DNA of 64,000 nucleotides from Gorsachius magnificus (GCA_034008185.1 CM067081.1:30750806-30814805); one strand, 5' to 3'; counted from the first letter of the stretch, positions 24,136 to 37,471 are shown. Notes: generated by a model from the letters alone, not told the origin. Made by a program: numbers and translations.

Positions 24136-27100
24136 TTAAACCCCTGGCTGTAACTAACTCGTAACTTGAGAAGGATTTGCTCACATCTGGCTCTGGCCCA
24201 TGTCGGAGACTGGGGACTTTAATGGCTACTGACTCCTGCAGGTATTTAGATAAGCGTTCTGGGTTGCTGCCTCATGAAAACAGACCCTTGTTTGCTCCTT
24301 GCGTGCAATCACTGGGAGTATTACCTGTATTTGTTCTGCTCGGGAGATAGCAGTAATCACCAGCTGGCGTGGAAGTATCTGGACAACAGCATCCTGCTGT
24401 GCTCCAGTCCAACACACACGCGTGCCAGTGCAGCCACGTGATGTCCAACCAGCGAGGAGAGCATGGATTTCTCCTGGCTGATGTCTAAACATCAGTTACA
24501 TAAACACAGGATTAACTCAAAGGAAGGGCAATCAGTCTGTCCTGAGCTCTGCAGGAGATGATGGTCAGGCCAGAACATGAACTGCATTTTCCCACTTGGG
24601 GCGTTCCTAATTAACTGGTATGGGTGCCTCACAAGCATATGATTTGGAAGATAAGTCCTTGGCCCAAGACCACATTGCCTGGGTTTCTCAGTAACGTTAC
24701 CCTTGTGACTATTGTCCAAGGACTGGCGCACGGAGCACTCGCTGGGTGAGCTGCTGTGGTTCTATGTTGGCCACGCAGGTTTCATGGCCCACATCTCTCA
24801 CTCTTTTGAGTCTCAGCTGATGTTTGGACAACCTCTAACAGAGAAGAGGCTGCTTTTCTTCTGAAAACTAGCTAATAAGTTACTTCTCACAACTTGCAAC
24901 AGTTAAAGTCCATTTCTAAGACCCAGGCAATTAGTGCACCTACAGAAAAGGACGAATACTCTCCATTTGTGTCTATACAACTAAACTAAGCAGTGCCTGG
25001 AAAGAGTCCTGGAAAGAGGGATCTTCCCTACAGCTAAGCTGCAGGAGTGGCCCGATTACGGCACAGTTTGGGCCTGTGCCAGCTAGAGTGTCCCCCAGCA
25101 GTTCCCTGGCACAGTTTGGGAGCCGGAGGGTGTCCAGGAGTGGGTGGTCTACATGCAGCCACCCTGCTCTGGGTGCCGAGGTCCTCTGCCCACCCAGGCA
25201 CCAGCTGCTCAGCCTCAAGGGGGTCAGACCCAGGCACATTTCGTGTACTAACACACACACAGCCTCAACTCCCAGAAGAAAAAGCTGGCTTAAAGCTGTC
25301 AGAAGATATAAAATAGAGCAGATCTGCTTAGTACTTGATGATGGGAAAAAAAAAAAGTTAAGCCAAACACTTTCCAAAGCTAAAAAGAGGACTTCACTGA
25401 GGACAGAAATGTCTTGTCATTGAAACACTACTGGATGAGTTTTATACCAGAAAATGTAAAATTATTTTTATTTCAAAAGGAATTTTATTTTCCCTTTTTT
25501 TTTCATTTTCAGATTAAAGTGTATTTTTGCTTTCACTTTCTCTGTTTCTGCCTGTTCTGCCTTTCTCCACTGGAAAAAAAAGAATCAGGGAACTGGAGTG
25601 AAAAGAAGAGGAGCTCTTTGGGCTTCTGCTCTTCACTTGTTTTTCTTCTATTCAGAAGACCATAAGGAAGAATAAAACATTTCTCCTGACGAAGAAGAAG
25701 CAGCCACAAAATCTACCTAGCTACTCAAAAGAGGGGGAAATAAGAAAGAGAATTGCTTGGAAAAAATTGTAATAGAGGGCCAGGGCAGAGAGAGGTAAGG
25801 AAGGCATTGGAAACAAGGTTGCATGTAACGGTTGACTAGAGATGAAATCCATCTGGAGCTGACCAGCTGCTTTGAGTGTTTGCTCAAGCTGTACCAACAC
25901 TGCTCGAACAATGAGTCTTCTGCTGGTCCAGGTCCAACCTCAATTCTTTAGCTCAGCCTGCACGCTCTGGACGTCTGCATCTTTAACAAAAAAATAATCA
26001 TCAAGGTGAAAAGAAGGGTTTAATTGGGCATATGGCACCCTCAAATGGGAAGGATGGAGACAGAGCCCTCTTTCTGTAGCAAGGAATTTTGTTTAATTTC
26101 TTACTTGGGGAAAAGAGACAAACACTGTATAGCATAAAAAAGGCGGAAATAGTGTGATATTGGTCAATAAAATGGTGAGAGAAGAAAATCCAGAGAGCCA
26201 AGAAAAGATGGACACTAGTGATTAATATTAATCAAATCAATTAAGATCCATTGAATCAGAAAAGTCACATGTTTGAGATTTATTTCATTTGCAAACTAAA
26301 TCCTGGCATGACCAGGAGTGATTCAGTCTATATACAGGCACTTTTCTAGGGAAATCAGAAGTAAACACAATCTAGGGCCAGAGCTGTCTATTTGCATTTC
26401 TTATGGGAGAAGATGCAATGTAGTTTGTCAGTGGCAGAATTTAGTCCACTGATAAAACTCCAGCTCACATTTATCATGCACTCATTTCATTTGATATTGC
26501 ACTAATTTGACAAATTCAAAGGTAATTCACTTTGAAAAAAAAAAATTTTAATGTAAAGATAACTGTGAAGCTCCCCAGTGTTTCACAAAGCCTAAAAGAG
26601 AGTCCATTTCTCCCATTTCTAATTTGCAAGTCCATCTCTGTATTTAGCACAGCGGTATTGCCATGCAAACACTTGCACAGTAGCATTAAGAGCCACTGGC
26701 CTGAAAAAAAGCCATGGAGACAGTGCAAATCTGAGACATTGCTAAGCATTTTGCCATTTGTGGCTGGTTGTGCTTACATGATGATTACCCATGCTCTGTT
26801 CCAGTTATTCAACTGGAATCACCAACTGAGACTGAAACCCTGGCCACTATGTGGTCTGGGTCCTGAGAGAATAGAGGATTTCATACTACATTGCATTTTG
26901 TAAACAACAATTTGTTGCATACAAAAAACCATAAATATTATTTATCTTGATGTAGATTTCAAAATGTCAAAGAGGCAGGGCTAATTAAGGTTCAATAACA
27001 GATTCAATAATTTGAAGTCCTTTTTTTTTTCTGTTTTATTATAGAGAAGAAAAGCAATGGCCATTATGTCCTCATTTGTAAGCACTTTATTTGATGGTTG

Positions 27101-27683
27101 AGACTGGAAAGTACGCTAGTGTTGTTTGTCCTGTCAAAGGCTTTGGAATGGTCTGAAGTCTACAGAGCTACATCTGTTGCTATTTATTGTGAGGGTTTTT
27201 TGCCCTATTTCTAACACAGTTTATAAAATGAAGAAAAATCTTAAATACTGCAATTAGTATTTAATATGGGGACTTTTCCCTCCTAACAAAAATTAATTAA
27301 GCCTCTCTTTGAACTTCCAAAAAGAGTATATGTCTTGTAACACACAAAACCAAAATGTTGAGTTTTCCATCCTGCTTGTGGATGCAAATTCTTGTGGGTA
27401 CTCAAGTTTAGAAGTGGACTAACAGCAGGAGAGCTAAGATCACCAACTGTATTTCTGTCCTTTGCACGTTCTTACACCAGGGAGGTGCCTGAACAACTTC
27501 ACAGGAGCACCGAACCACACGGTCCATCGCTGCAGTGAGCTGCTTCCCCCATCCACTCCTCACAGGACAGAACCCAAACCTGACACCTGGCTTTGTTCCA
27601 CTGCAGTTTTAAGCATAGAGCTGGAAAACCAGTCTGCCCCTCACCCCACAGTTGACAGCAATCCACAATTATTAACGTGGTTT
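24136..27683. other. Noncoding DNA, no gene recognised
   Basis: A short resemblance to CR1 at 24180-24215 was judged too weak to call. The frames at 24973-25423 (115-134 codons, overlapping on opposite strands) lie in a GC-rich patch and lack domains. Elsewhere the sequence is AT-rich and unique. Confidence 0.55.
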
Positions 27684-27797
27684 TACTCTCACAACACCTT
27701 AGTGAGGAAGGAAAATTTCATACCTGTTGTACTGGAAACTGAGCCAAGGATTGAAACCAGGTTTGCTGAATACCATCTTAATACCCTGCCCTGTCTG
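27684..27797 (-). mobile_element. MIR-type tRNA-derived SINE relic, reversed
   Basis: Read on the plus strand, CTCACAACACCTTAGTGAGG, then ACTGGAAACTGAGCCAAGGA, then TTGAAACCAGGTTTGCTGAA and TTAATACCCTGCCCTGTCTG follow the reverse complement of the MIR SINE in the right order. They correspond to the tail, the core (fragment of the gaggaaactgag block) and the tRNA-like B-box side (gattcgaacccaggt block). A part of the core appears deleted. The 154-codon forward frame at 27462-27926 runs straight through it, which argues against that frame being a gene. Confidence 0.62.
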
Positions 27798-29279
27798 CTA
27801 TTTGTCAGCTTTGACGGCATACCTGCCGCTGTGCCAAAGCCCAGCCTAAAGAAAATCCCCCTCTTTCCATCTTCCTCCCCTGCAGGACAGACAGAAAAAA
27901 GGGCAACCCACCATCTGTGCTTTTGAGTACTCCACAGCTCTGGCAGAAGGAGTGGGATTTTAGCATGCAGTTAAGTAATATGTAGTCTTCTTGCAAAAAA
28001 AAAAAAAAAAAAGTGTTGGAAATTACTCCATTCCTAAGGGAGAACCTAGAAAGAGGTAGAGACCAAGCACAAAGCAGGTAATGAAGAGACTGTCAAGACT
28101 GGCACGGGCAATACAGCTGAAGAGTTATAGGGGATGGGTGGAGAAGAGCTTTGCAGCCTGTATTTAAGGAAAGCATAGCCTTGGAATAAAAGTGATGATG
28201 TAACAGTCAGAGCCATCAGCAGGGGATATATATTAAGCAATTATATGGAAACAGCACATGAAGGGGTTCCAGAATAAAGAAAACAGAAGTAGAGGGGCAT
28301 CCCAAACCTTAGCCTCCGTCCAAGTGGAAAAACTGGGCTTATGTAGGAAGGAGAGCATCAGCTTTGGGGAAGTGAGATAACAGATTATGAAGACATGTCT
28401 CTGCCTCAGATTTCTAAGAAGACTTTGGGCAAAAATTCCTTTTTGATATTCCAGCTCCATTGACAATCACGGAGCTGTGCTTTCATCCCATCTTTGCCAC
28501 ACTCCTCTTCCAAAATGTAGAATAGTGCAGAGAAATTTTAAAATATTCTGCGGGAAAATTCATGCAGCTAACATATTTGTTGGCTTTAAAAACAGTAGGG
28601 ATCCATCCTCCTGGTCAAATCTAAAAGCCAGTATTTATAGCAATAACAGTACAAGACAGATTCATTTTCCCCCTTGTGAAAATGCATATGCCAAAAAAAA
28701 AAAAAAAAAAAAAAAAGAAAAAAAGGTTAACTAAACCACGGGAAAAATATGCTGTAGTAGAGTTTTGTGGGAGCCATCATGCAGGTCTCATGTGACTCTT
28801 TCCTCTTCTGCAATCTGAATTCCCTTATTATGCTGCATTTCCCATGCACCACAGACTTTGCACTTGCACATGGGAAAAGGAAATCCCCAGCTATGGTCCA
28901 CCATAGAGGAGGTAGTTCTTCCTACTATTTTCACCTTTGATAGAAGTAATTCAGAATATAATGACAAATTATTTAAAGAAACTTGAGTACAGCTAACGCA
29001 AAGTACAGCAGCAGTATTTTACCTGCAATTATTTCAGTCCTGGTCAAAGCACTTTGGCCTTCTAACAAAATAATAAGTAGGAAGCACACATAGAGAGCTG
29101 ATGTTTTCAAAGGAATGTTTTAGCTGAAATACCGAAATTCTGGCAGTGGTTGCCATTGTGAAATGTCGACCAGCACTGGTAAGTGTTTGGATTTTCACAT
29201 TATTAGCAGCTGAAGATATGTGAGAGAAACCCAGCCCAATGCCCTGACAAACTGCTTGAGCTGTCTGCAACAACAATTT
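27798..29279. other. Noncoding DNA with two long A tracts
   Basis: Uninterrupted A runs occur at 27995-28012 and 28693-28716. Neither follows an identifiable retrotransposon body. No gene recognised. Confidence 0.6.
28693..28724 (+). repeat. Poly-A tract (24 A, then G, then 7 A)
   Basis: The longest homopolymer of the window. The upstream 200 bp show no SINE, LINE or processed-gene sequence that I recognise, and no target-site duplication is evident. Confidence 0.9.
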
Positions 29280-29405
29280 GTATGAGTTATTATACTAATG
29301 AGCAATTTAGTCATTACAATATGAGAAGTGAGTGCAATTCAATTTCCTTTTAATTTTGCTTTTGCTCATTTTAATTAATTTTTATAATTATTACAGTAGT
29401 AATGT
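29280..29405. other. AT-rich stretch with TAATTA-type cores
   Basis: Contains TACTAATGAGC, TTTTAATTTTGC, TTTTAATTAATTTTTATAAT and TTACAGTAGTAAT within 125 bp. It could be a homeodomain-bound element or a plain AT-rich segment. The sequence alone does not decide. Confidence 0.25.
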
Positions 29406-32087
29406 TGCTTAGCATACACATTGATCACAGTTAAAAAAAACCAAAACATTTCCCTGTTTTCCAGATTCTGAGCCTTTCTTTGGCCCTTTCACCATACTGA
29501 TGACGTAAAAAAAACCCCCTATAAATCTAGTGCAAGAGACACTACAAGCCATCCATCTTCTGTGCCACATTCTGTATTCCATTAGGAATATTTGTAGGAT
29601 ACAGGAGGCAGGTGGGATGTATCACGACAGCTAAGTACAACTTACGACAACCTGGTCCGCCTTTAGGAAATTACAACGTCCAGGAAAAGCGACGGGTGGC
29701 GTGGAGCTATCTTTACCTCATCTCCTCACGTAGCCCCTCTATTACTGTGGGTGCAGCCCTGAAAAATCCTAAATTATGCTTTTAACAGACTCAGAAATGG
29801 TCTGGACTGTAAAGAGTTTCCTCTTGAAGAGCTGCTGGGCACAGCCCAAACAGCCCGGAGAACACAGGAGACTCACATCTTTCTTGTTGCAATCTGCAAC
29901 CCTGACAGGCTTTTAGGAACCATACCACGTTCTGAACAGCATTCCTTGAAAACAGTCCTTTATTTTTAGATAGTCTTCCAGTCTTAAATTTGCCCAGATA
30001 GACCCGAACCCTAACAACTCGCTAGAAATCAAAGGCAGAATATCACCGCACTTTATTAGAGAAGGTGATGAGTGTTAGATAACAACAGAGCCATTAAATA
30101 TTTTGGGCTTCAATGTAATGAATACTTCAAAACAGCCACATGAAAGTTAACAAAGTCACAATAGAAAGCAGCATATGCTTACACAGTAGGAACAACAGGA
30201 TATACATTTAACACGCTTTATTAGTAAAATCAAAAAAGCATTGAAATTCCAGCATGTTAGCATACTCACAAAGTCAGTGACTTTGCAAGAATCAAATGAC
30301 GTATTAAAAACTCAGTTTTTGTAGAAACAGCTCCTTCTTTAACTGTTTGCTTTCTTTTTAGCTTTTAAAATCCTGTCATCCACATATCATTGCCACAACC
30401 TTGAAATCTCTTTTTCCGATAAGTAATTCCACATTTGCTTCATTTCTACATCACAGTGTCATCTTAGCCACAGACCTGCCAAGCCTTCCTTTTTTAGGGA
30501 TCTCATGAAAAATGGACTAACCAGGAGACTTGCGACTTAAACTTCTCATCCACTGTGCAATGGTTCAAAATAATAAATTTGTGTGATGCAGAATTAATGC
30601 ACCTAATTATTCCTATATAAGGAATCACGGACCTCTCTCTCAAAATTTATCGTTAAATATTTGCCTCCAGAATGGGATGCTCACTTCTGTTATTCCAAAT
30701 ACACCTATGTCTGTTACAGAACTGAATACATTTTTTTGACATATTCCTAGTTTAAAAATTCAGTGCTAAATGTTGTAATGTAACAGATACTGTCACATAA
30801 TCTTCAAAGGACATGGCCTCACTGGGATTTATAGCCTTTGAGTGAGACTGGATATCATTTTTAGGAAACATGTAGATATGCTTTGTTTCGGTTTCATGGA
30901 AAAACCCTCCAACCTGTACATGCAGGTACTGCGATGGCTGTGACAGCCTATTCTGGACCCGCGGATCTGAGCCTTTCTCTCTCATCCATGCCTTCTGGAG
31001 CCCGAGCGTGCTCACGATACCTGCAGCTCCACTTTAGGATAACAACTGCAATTAAGTCTCATGTTTCAAGCTTTACCTGTACTTATCAGGTGCTTTTGTA
31101 TTCTTGGGATCAACAGATTTGAGGTCCGGAAATTATTTTCCCCTGGGCAGGCTGGGAGAAGTCTGCTATCTCTGCTACTCACGGGGCAAAGCACCACCAC
31201 GAATCACCTCAATCCATACAATCACAGAGGCACAAGAGGCTTCCCGTTCTCCAACAACAGCCCTCGCTTTTTGACAAGAGGAATATTCCTCCACACCCTG
31301 GGAACTGAGTAAAATGTGACGGTGATGAGCAGGAGATTGGGCATAATCTCTGTGAAATCTATGAAATGTGACTTGGCTCCAGAATCCAACCACATTTACT
31401 CGCTCTTTGGAGAGTTTGGTTACTGCCTTCCCAGTGACCAATCGGTAATACAATTAACAGGGTAAATGAATGTGACAACTGGCTCCTCCTGCACTTGCTC
31501 GTAGATGATGCCACTTGGAAGGGATCGGTTACATGAATTACCAAAGGGACAGTTGGATCAGGAAATCTGGGTTGCTTTGTAAAAGGCAAGAGACTGTAGG
31601 CTGAGGAAGCCAGAGGCTGTTACATGTCTTCTTTGGTATAAACTAAAAGCTGAGTTGGTTTTTGCCATGTTTCCCCAGTCTTGTGTCACTGCATCATTAG
31701 TTTGAAGTCTTCACAGAAAATAAGTAAATGGCAAATGCTGCTTCATACCATACCTGTGGCAGAGGTGATAACATGGTCAGTAATAACTGGCACCCCCAGA
31801 GAGAGAAAGGCAATGGCACCTCTGCAAGGAAGCACTTTAACTGTGGGATTTTGTAACCTTAATTTAGGTGCAACTCTGCTTTCTCTTTTCATTTTTTTTT
31901 TTCTGTCATGTCCTAATTCAGCCTCATAATTAGTTGTAGTTCTAGTTCTCCCCCTGGGTTAATAAAGCTGCATTTTCAGTTTACTTGTGACCCATCAAGT
32001 TTTCTAGCTTCTAATGATCAGATGTGGCCAACCCAACGCTTCCCATGATAGCTACAGACAATGGCACGATTTTAACAAGTTTTGAGG
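29406..32087. other. Noncoding DNA, nothing recognised
   Basis: Includes a small group of CpG sites at about 29648-29735 and another near 30958-31018. No exon or repeat could be supported. Confidence 0.6.
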
Positions 32088-32135
32088 ACTCCAATTCTCC
32101 AGTGAAGTCAGTGAGTTCTGCTGGTATTTCACACC
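32088..32135. repeat. Possible fragment of the old palindromic amniote repeat
   Basis: ACTCCAATTCTCCAGTGAAG followed by TCAGTGAGTTCTGCTGGTAT and TTCACACC resembles the central palindrome of the repeat at 8731 and 47393 (an ACTCC-ATTGAAGTCAATGGAGT-type centre followed by a TTTACACC box). It is only about 48 bp long and is therefore uncertain. Confidence 0.38.
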
Positions 32136-33794
32136 TCTAGAAAAGACTATGATGCCTGACTTGAGGCCATCAAGTATGGGTCAGTATTTTAGCAAATGTT
32201 TTCATATGTGAGTACATAAAGCAGTTACTCAGTGAGATAGAAGATTGGGTCATAAGAGGCTGCCTTAGCGCTCTTTCCATCTCTGCAGTTATTTTATAGA
32301 AATAACGTATAAGGTCTAAGTATGGAAAAGATCTTACAGAGTTCAGTAAAATTTTGGAGAAGGCATCCAATACGTCTGTAATATATATACATGTATTCTG
32401 TTCTTTGTCATTTCACTGCTATGCTTGGTGATGTGCTGAGCACAAGTTCAATGTTCTTTGACGTTCAACAATGAAAACCCATTAATCAAACCTTATAAAG
32501 AAGTAAGGAAAACATAGCAGCCCTAGAAAAGGTCAGGCTTGACTTCTCCAAATTTATTTTCTTCCTCTATATAAATCAGAGTTCAGTTTACACTAATTGT
32601 TGTGGGTTGAATGTAAAAGGTATGGCTAAGCAGCCACTGAATGTTTGAGCTTATTTCAAATATTTGGACATATTTGGTAAGATTTTCAGACCCTGCTCCA
32701 TCTCTGTCTCTTCTGCTCTGTGGGAAGGCTGTTTCTTAACAGCTTGACAGTCCTTCCAGATTTCCCCTGCCTTGGGTTGAAGTGGGTACAGGACACAGCT
32801 GGGGCTCTCAGCTAGCCTTACACTTTCAGGGCCTTAGTTAATCGCCTGCCTTCCCTTCCCTCCTACCCAGATCGCTCATAAATGACAGAGAAATGCCATT
32901 TAACATCTTATCTGCAGTCTTTATGAGAAGGAGATTTGGAGTTCTAAGTGTCATTCCCAACAGAAGAGTGAAATCCACATAGTAAATCCTTTCCCATCAC
33001 TAGCACTATTTTTTTTTTTGTAAGTGGTGGACCGTTGCATTATCCATATAATCTCTAAGATGATCTCGCTGCCATATTTCTTCAGTTCTTGCCCTAACAA
33101 AGCTCAAGATGACTTAATGCAGAAATGAAGCAAGTTCCTGCTAGCCAGCGGTATGTCTACTAGAAGGAAACACGAAGGATTTGAATTTCCAGAGCTATTG
33201 CCAGGGCAACTTGTAAGGGGCACAAGACAGGGTTGCTAGGAAAGCAACAGCAGGAGCATCTCACCCAGAGGAAAACTAATGCCTAAACACAGGCAGGTCT
33301 AAATTCAGCTCTGATGCACAGGCAGGAGGGAAGAGCATCTGGTCCTTTTGTAGCAGCAAGTGGTTATCCGAGTGGCATCTTGCACAGAAACCAAAAATGT
33401 TTCACTGTGGCTATGCGTATCTGGCAATAAATGAATATACTGAAACAGAGGTAGCTTGGATAGGAAAGGCTCCTCTGTGCCATATGAGACCATTCATTCA
33501 TCCTTCTGCTGTTGCCTCTCTTCTGCTGCGGCTTTTCTTCTTGCTTCATCTCAGCCCGGGAATGAGTGTGGGTGGGAAGGAGGGGGAGCTCCTCACGGCC
33601 ACCCCATTGTCCAAAGGGCAGGTGGGGAGAAAGAAAAAGAGAAAACAGGTGAGCCTCTTGGGACCTCTCCATCATTGTTACCTTTTGACTCCTTGGGTTG
33701 CCTACCAAAATGAACAAGGCCACAAAAATAAAACTGGGGTGGTTGTTCCTGCATCTACAGATTCGCTACGTGAATTTGTGCAGTTTATCAAAAC
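32136..33794. other. Noncoding DNA, nothing recognised
   Basis: The 119- to 136-codon frames at 33364-33807 overlap on opposite strands and the forward one ends in the SINE-like sequence that follows. No domain is visible. Confidence 0.55.
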
Positions 33795-33896
33795 CCACCA
33801 TACCTAAGATACTCTGTTTGTAAAATGGAACTAAGAGGTGCTGTCCTTTAGAAAGCGTTTTGAAAACCTCAAATGAAAAATGCTTAGTGGTATGTC
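33795..33896 (+). mobile_element. MIR/L2-type 3' tail relic
   Basis: ACTCTGTTTGTAAAATGGAA matches the core of the MIR/L2 3' region (the catctgtaaaatgggg block). It is followed at the right distance by GAAAGCGTTTTGAAAACCTC and AAATGAAAAATGC, which match the aagcgctttgagatcct / gatgaaaagcgct tail typical of turtle and bird L2/MIR copies. The 5' tRNA-like part is not recognisable. It is oriented along the + strand. Confidence 0.57.
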
Positions 33897-36800
33897 TCAT
33901 TTTTACCAGTGCAGCTGTCCTGCTCAATTTATTTCTTCCTGGAGAAAGTGTGCTCGACAAAATAAGATAATACATTTTCTTGGCTGTGTTCCTCTAGCAC
34001 ATGAATATGGTCCCCAGCTCCACTGAACATTGTAGCAGACAAGCAGAAGACATTGTTTGCAAAGTATTTTTGTCTTAGAGAAGCAAAGGCAATTAATTGT
34101 TTTTCCATACAGACCCTTAGTCAATAGTGAGCTCATGCACAGTATTGAAACCACACCTCTTCAAAAATATACTTACAGCATATTTTATCTATATTTTATC
34201 TATTCTGCACTTCAGCAGCCCACTCTAAAACCCTTCAAGAGTCATAGATTTTGACTGGCTTTGGGTTAGACCATAGATATCTTAGCTAGCATATAGCTAC
34301 TCAACTGCATGAATTTTCCATTATTACCTGAAAACAAGACCCTCACTTAAAAATGGGAAAACTACTCATGCTTTACTCTCTAGTTCTGTTCTCCAAACCC
34401 ATGCGTGTCTGCCCACAAACAGCAGCTGCCACATCTCACCCTAAACATACAGTGCCCACCTGAGCTTTTAAACCTCCAGCAAAATCTTGTTAAGAGCCAA
34501 CATAAAAAGTAGGCAAGGAGAGTTCTCTGCAGCTTGCAGCGAACTCTACCAGCCTTACAAAATCCAGAGACCATCCTACTTATTCTTGAGTACCTGCATC
34601 TGGTACCTTGACAAATCAGGTCTAGATCCAGCAGCGATGGGACACAGTGGACAGAGTGGTGAGCTGCTCCATATTGCCATAGATGTAACCCAAGAAGGGA
34701 AATGCAGGGAACAGAAGGGGACAGGGGCTACAAACGCATACCCTGCTCCCATAAACGTGTTCTGGCTACTAAGATCTTGGTACAGCACTCTCTTATACCA
34801 CAGCACTGCACAGCACTGAATTCTTCTAAGCCTTCATTCTCATCACCACATGATGAAAGTAACAAATTTCATTTTAAATCCCTTTCCAAATCACTCATAT
34901 GGCACCTTGTGGAAACAAAAAATACTGCTTGTGATTAACCAAGCTGCCACAGCTCCTTGCACCTCAGTGAGCAATGGCTTTCTGTGTAAGCATGAAGAAG
35001 TATCAGCTAAAATATTGAAACCTGGCACCCCAGTCAGATCTAAGAGGTCTTTTCCAAAGAAACCAAACTTTTGCAAAGCTCACCAGCATTGGAATCTGGT
35101 AGTGTCCAAGGATGCCAACTTAGGATGCAGGCTTCCCTTGGTGGCATTGGGATGGGTAGAAGGTATTCACAGAAAATAACACAGTCCAAGGAGAAGCAGG
35201 CACAAATTTAAAATCTAAAGATTGAATTAAATCCTTTTTTGACACTTGCAGTTCCAGGCTCTGGAATTTGTCTATCAAACCTCCCTTAAGGATGGAACTA
35301 CAGTTTCTAGGGCCCAGGTATGAAACAAGTATTTCCTGAGGATAGGTCTGATCCTACATTTAATGAGGATGCTGTGGTGGAACAGCTATTGCTACTGCAG
35401 AGATATATAAGGATGAATTACCTCTTTGTTCTTTTGGGGAGGGTTTCTGTTTCTTTTGAACATATCTTTGAATCCTGAAGGTTCTTATATCACTGTGAAA
35501 CTTCAGCATGCCCAGTAGAAAAAGTTTTACACAGACCCAGTACACACTGGGGAAAGGAGATGGATCTTCAAAGGCAAATGATTTATTGCCCACCTAGCAA
35601 AGACATTAAGAACGAACCGCAGCCTGCTGTATGGAGCCGGTCTTTTTCAAACCAGGTGTTTGGGGTTTTTTTAGTGAAAACAATGGAGTTTCTTTCTCTA
35701 GGACAAAAACAGGGAACATGATCTCGTAGCCACATGGTCAACATAAAAGAAAATCACAGAGGACACTCTTGAAAATCGGTGGCCACACCACACAAGGGCT
35801 GTGCCCTTTACCGCCCTTGCATCTTGGCAATCCTCTGAAGCAGCAGGCAAACTGAGAAAAAAGAGAAAGCAAACTGGGTGTGAGATGCTCTCCCATCCAG
35901 AAGAGAATTATCAGGCTACGGAGGTTGAGAGTGGCTGGCCCACCAGCACAGCCCTTCAGCGGCTCCACCATCCCACCGCCTTCTCTCTGGTGGAGCAGCC
36001 ACTGCATCCACACAGGAGGAGGAGGTCACGTCCCAGAGATGTCTGGTGTACAGAGCCATGTGCCACTCCTGCTGAACCACTCCAATCTCATCCCCAAACC
36101 TCTCTTCAGCTCCCAGCACCAAAAGGATTGCACCCCCAGTTTGGCCCAAACGAGCCTGCAGTTTTTTAGCCTGCTACTGAAGGGCATGTTACTGTGGTGG
36201 GTTTACAGAGGAAAACTTGAGGTACCAGGCATTCTGGGAGCAGTTACCAACACTTTGGCAGAGTGGGGAAGCTGCCATTTCCGTTGGAGTTTAACACAGG
36301 AAAGGTTTTTTCTGCTTTCACCTTTAGCTTTTCTGCTTTTTCTGCTTCACTACATACCCACGTGAAGGCCAGCCGCAATAATTGCACTTTAAGCAACACT
36401 CGCTGATCTGATTTTTCTGGCTTATTCTTTCTCTTGAGTTAAACTCTAGACGCTTTACCTACCCCTGATACATGTTTCAATCCCAGAGAGCAGTTTGGGG
36501 AGACACTTCTCTGTTTGTTTTTCTTGCTTCCCTTCCCTCTGAAAGGTCTGGAAAGGGCAGAAGAAAAGGACAAAGCACTGGACGACTTTCACTATAGCTA
36601 AGGCAGATGCAGTCCCTCTCTTACAGCTTATACACACGTAATTGGTAACAGCGCTTGGACCTTGGACTAAAACTATACAAATTTCCTCTTATTTAGCCAG
36701 TCCTCACCCCCCCAAAAAAGGCCCTAATCTAAATCAGATCTGGATATTCAGGAAACATGCAGGCCACTACAATGAGCAAAACATTTGCGAGTCATCCAGA

Positions 36801-37259
36801 GACTCAATTTCCTTCCTAAAGGAGTAGCACAACAGGGTTTATTTTGTAAGGAGAAAAAAATCCCTTTCTGGGTGCCTACAGTAGGTTTGCTGTCTCTTTG
36901 GCTGAGCCCCTCTGGAGCATCCAGAAGCTGAGGACAACTCGTTCACTTTTTAATGATTTTTTATCACTACCTTGTCCACTTCCAAATGTGGAAAAAATTC
37001 TAGCATCGCACTGCTAACACCAAATAAAAACTTTAGTCATTTCCACCCTCTCAACAATAAAGAGAGAAAAGTGATGATAGTAGAATTTTATTGGCTTTAT
37101 TTAAACAGGCTTCTTCTCCCCCAACAATACTGTGCTACTACTATAAAACTTTTCTGACACATTACTTTAAACATTAGTGCATGGACATGCCAGCTCTGCA
37201 CTTCAGGAGCTACAGTTTAATGCCAAGAGCTATTAGTCACATTTAGAAGTCTATTCACA
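33897..37259. other. Noncoding DNA, no gene recognised
   Basis: The longest open frame of the window, 161 codons at 35880-36365 forward, lies here. It overlaps a 122-codon forward frame in another phase and two reverse frames. It has no signal peptide, domain or repeat structure and no good splice context. I regard all of them as chance frames in a GC-richer patch. Confidence 0.55.
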
Positions 37260-37471
37260 ACACGGTGGATAGAGAGCAGAGCGGCTGAATCCTCCTGCCT
37301 TCAGTGCTGCCCCGCGCCCTGTCCCCCTCCCTGGCTGCAACCAGACTCGTACCCGGGGCAACTAAGAGAGGTTTTCTACCAGCGCTTGGGAGCACGAGGG
37401 GGTTTGGGAAGGGGGAACTTTCTTTCCCCAGGTTTTAAGGTGGATGCTGCCGCAGCGCTCCACTGGGACTG
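37260..37471. other. Small CpG-enriched patch
   Basis: About ten CpG sites occur in roughly 200 bp (for example in CCCCGCGCCC at 37311 and GCCGCAGCGCTCC at 37449) against a CpG-poor background. It is too short and not dense enough to be a standard CpG-island promoter, and no open frame or TATA-like context supports a start site. It could be an enhancer or an unlinked noncoding-RNA promoter. Confidence 0.4.

Noticed and set aside
24180..24215. CTGGCTCTGGCCCATGTCGG, resembling part of an old CR1 3' end
   Set aside because: Only about 35 bp fit and neither side continues the match.
27462..27926. 154-codon forward frame
   Set aside because: It runs through a MIR-type SINE relic and has no recognisable protein similarity.
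35880..36365. Longest open frame (161 codons, forward)
   Set aside because: Three other frames on both strands overlap it, it has no domain, and the amino-acid make-up reflects local composition. A 160-codon chance frame is not surprising in 64 kb.
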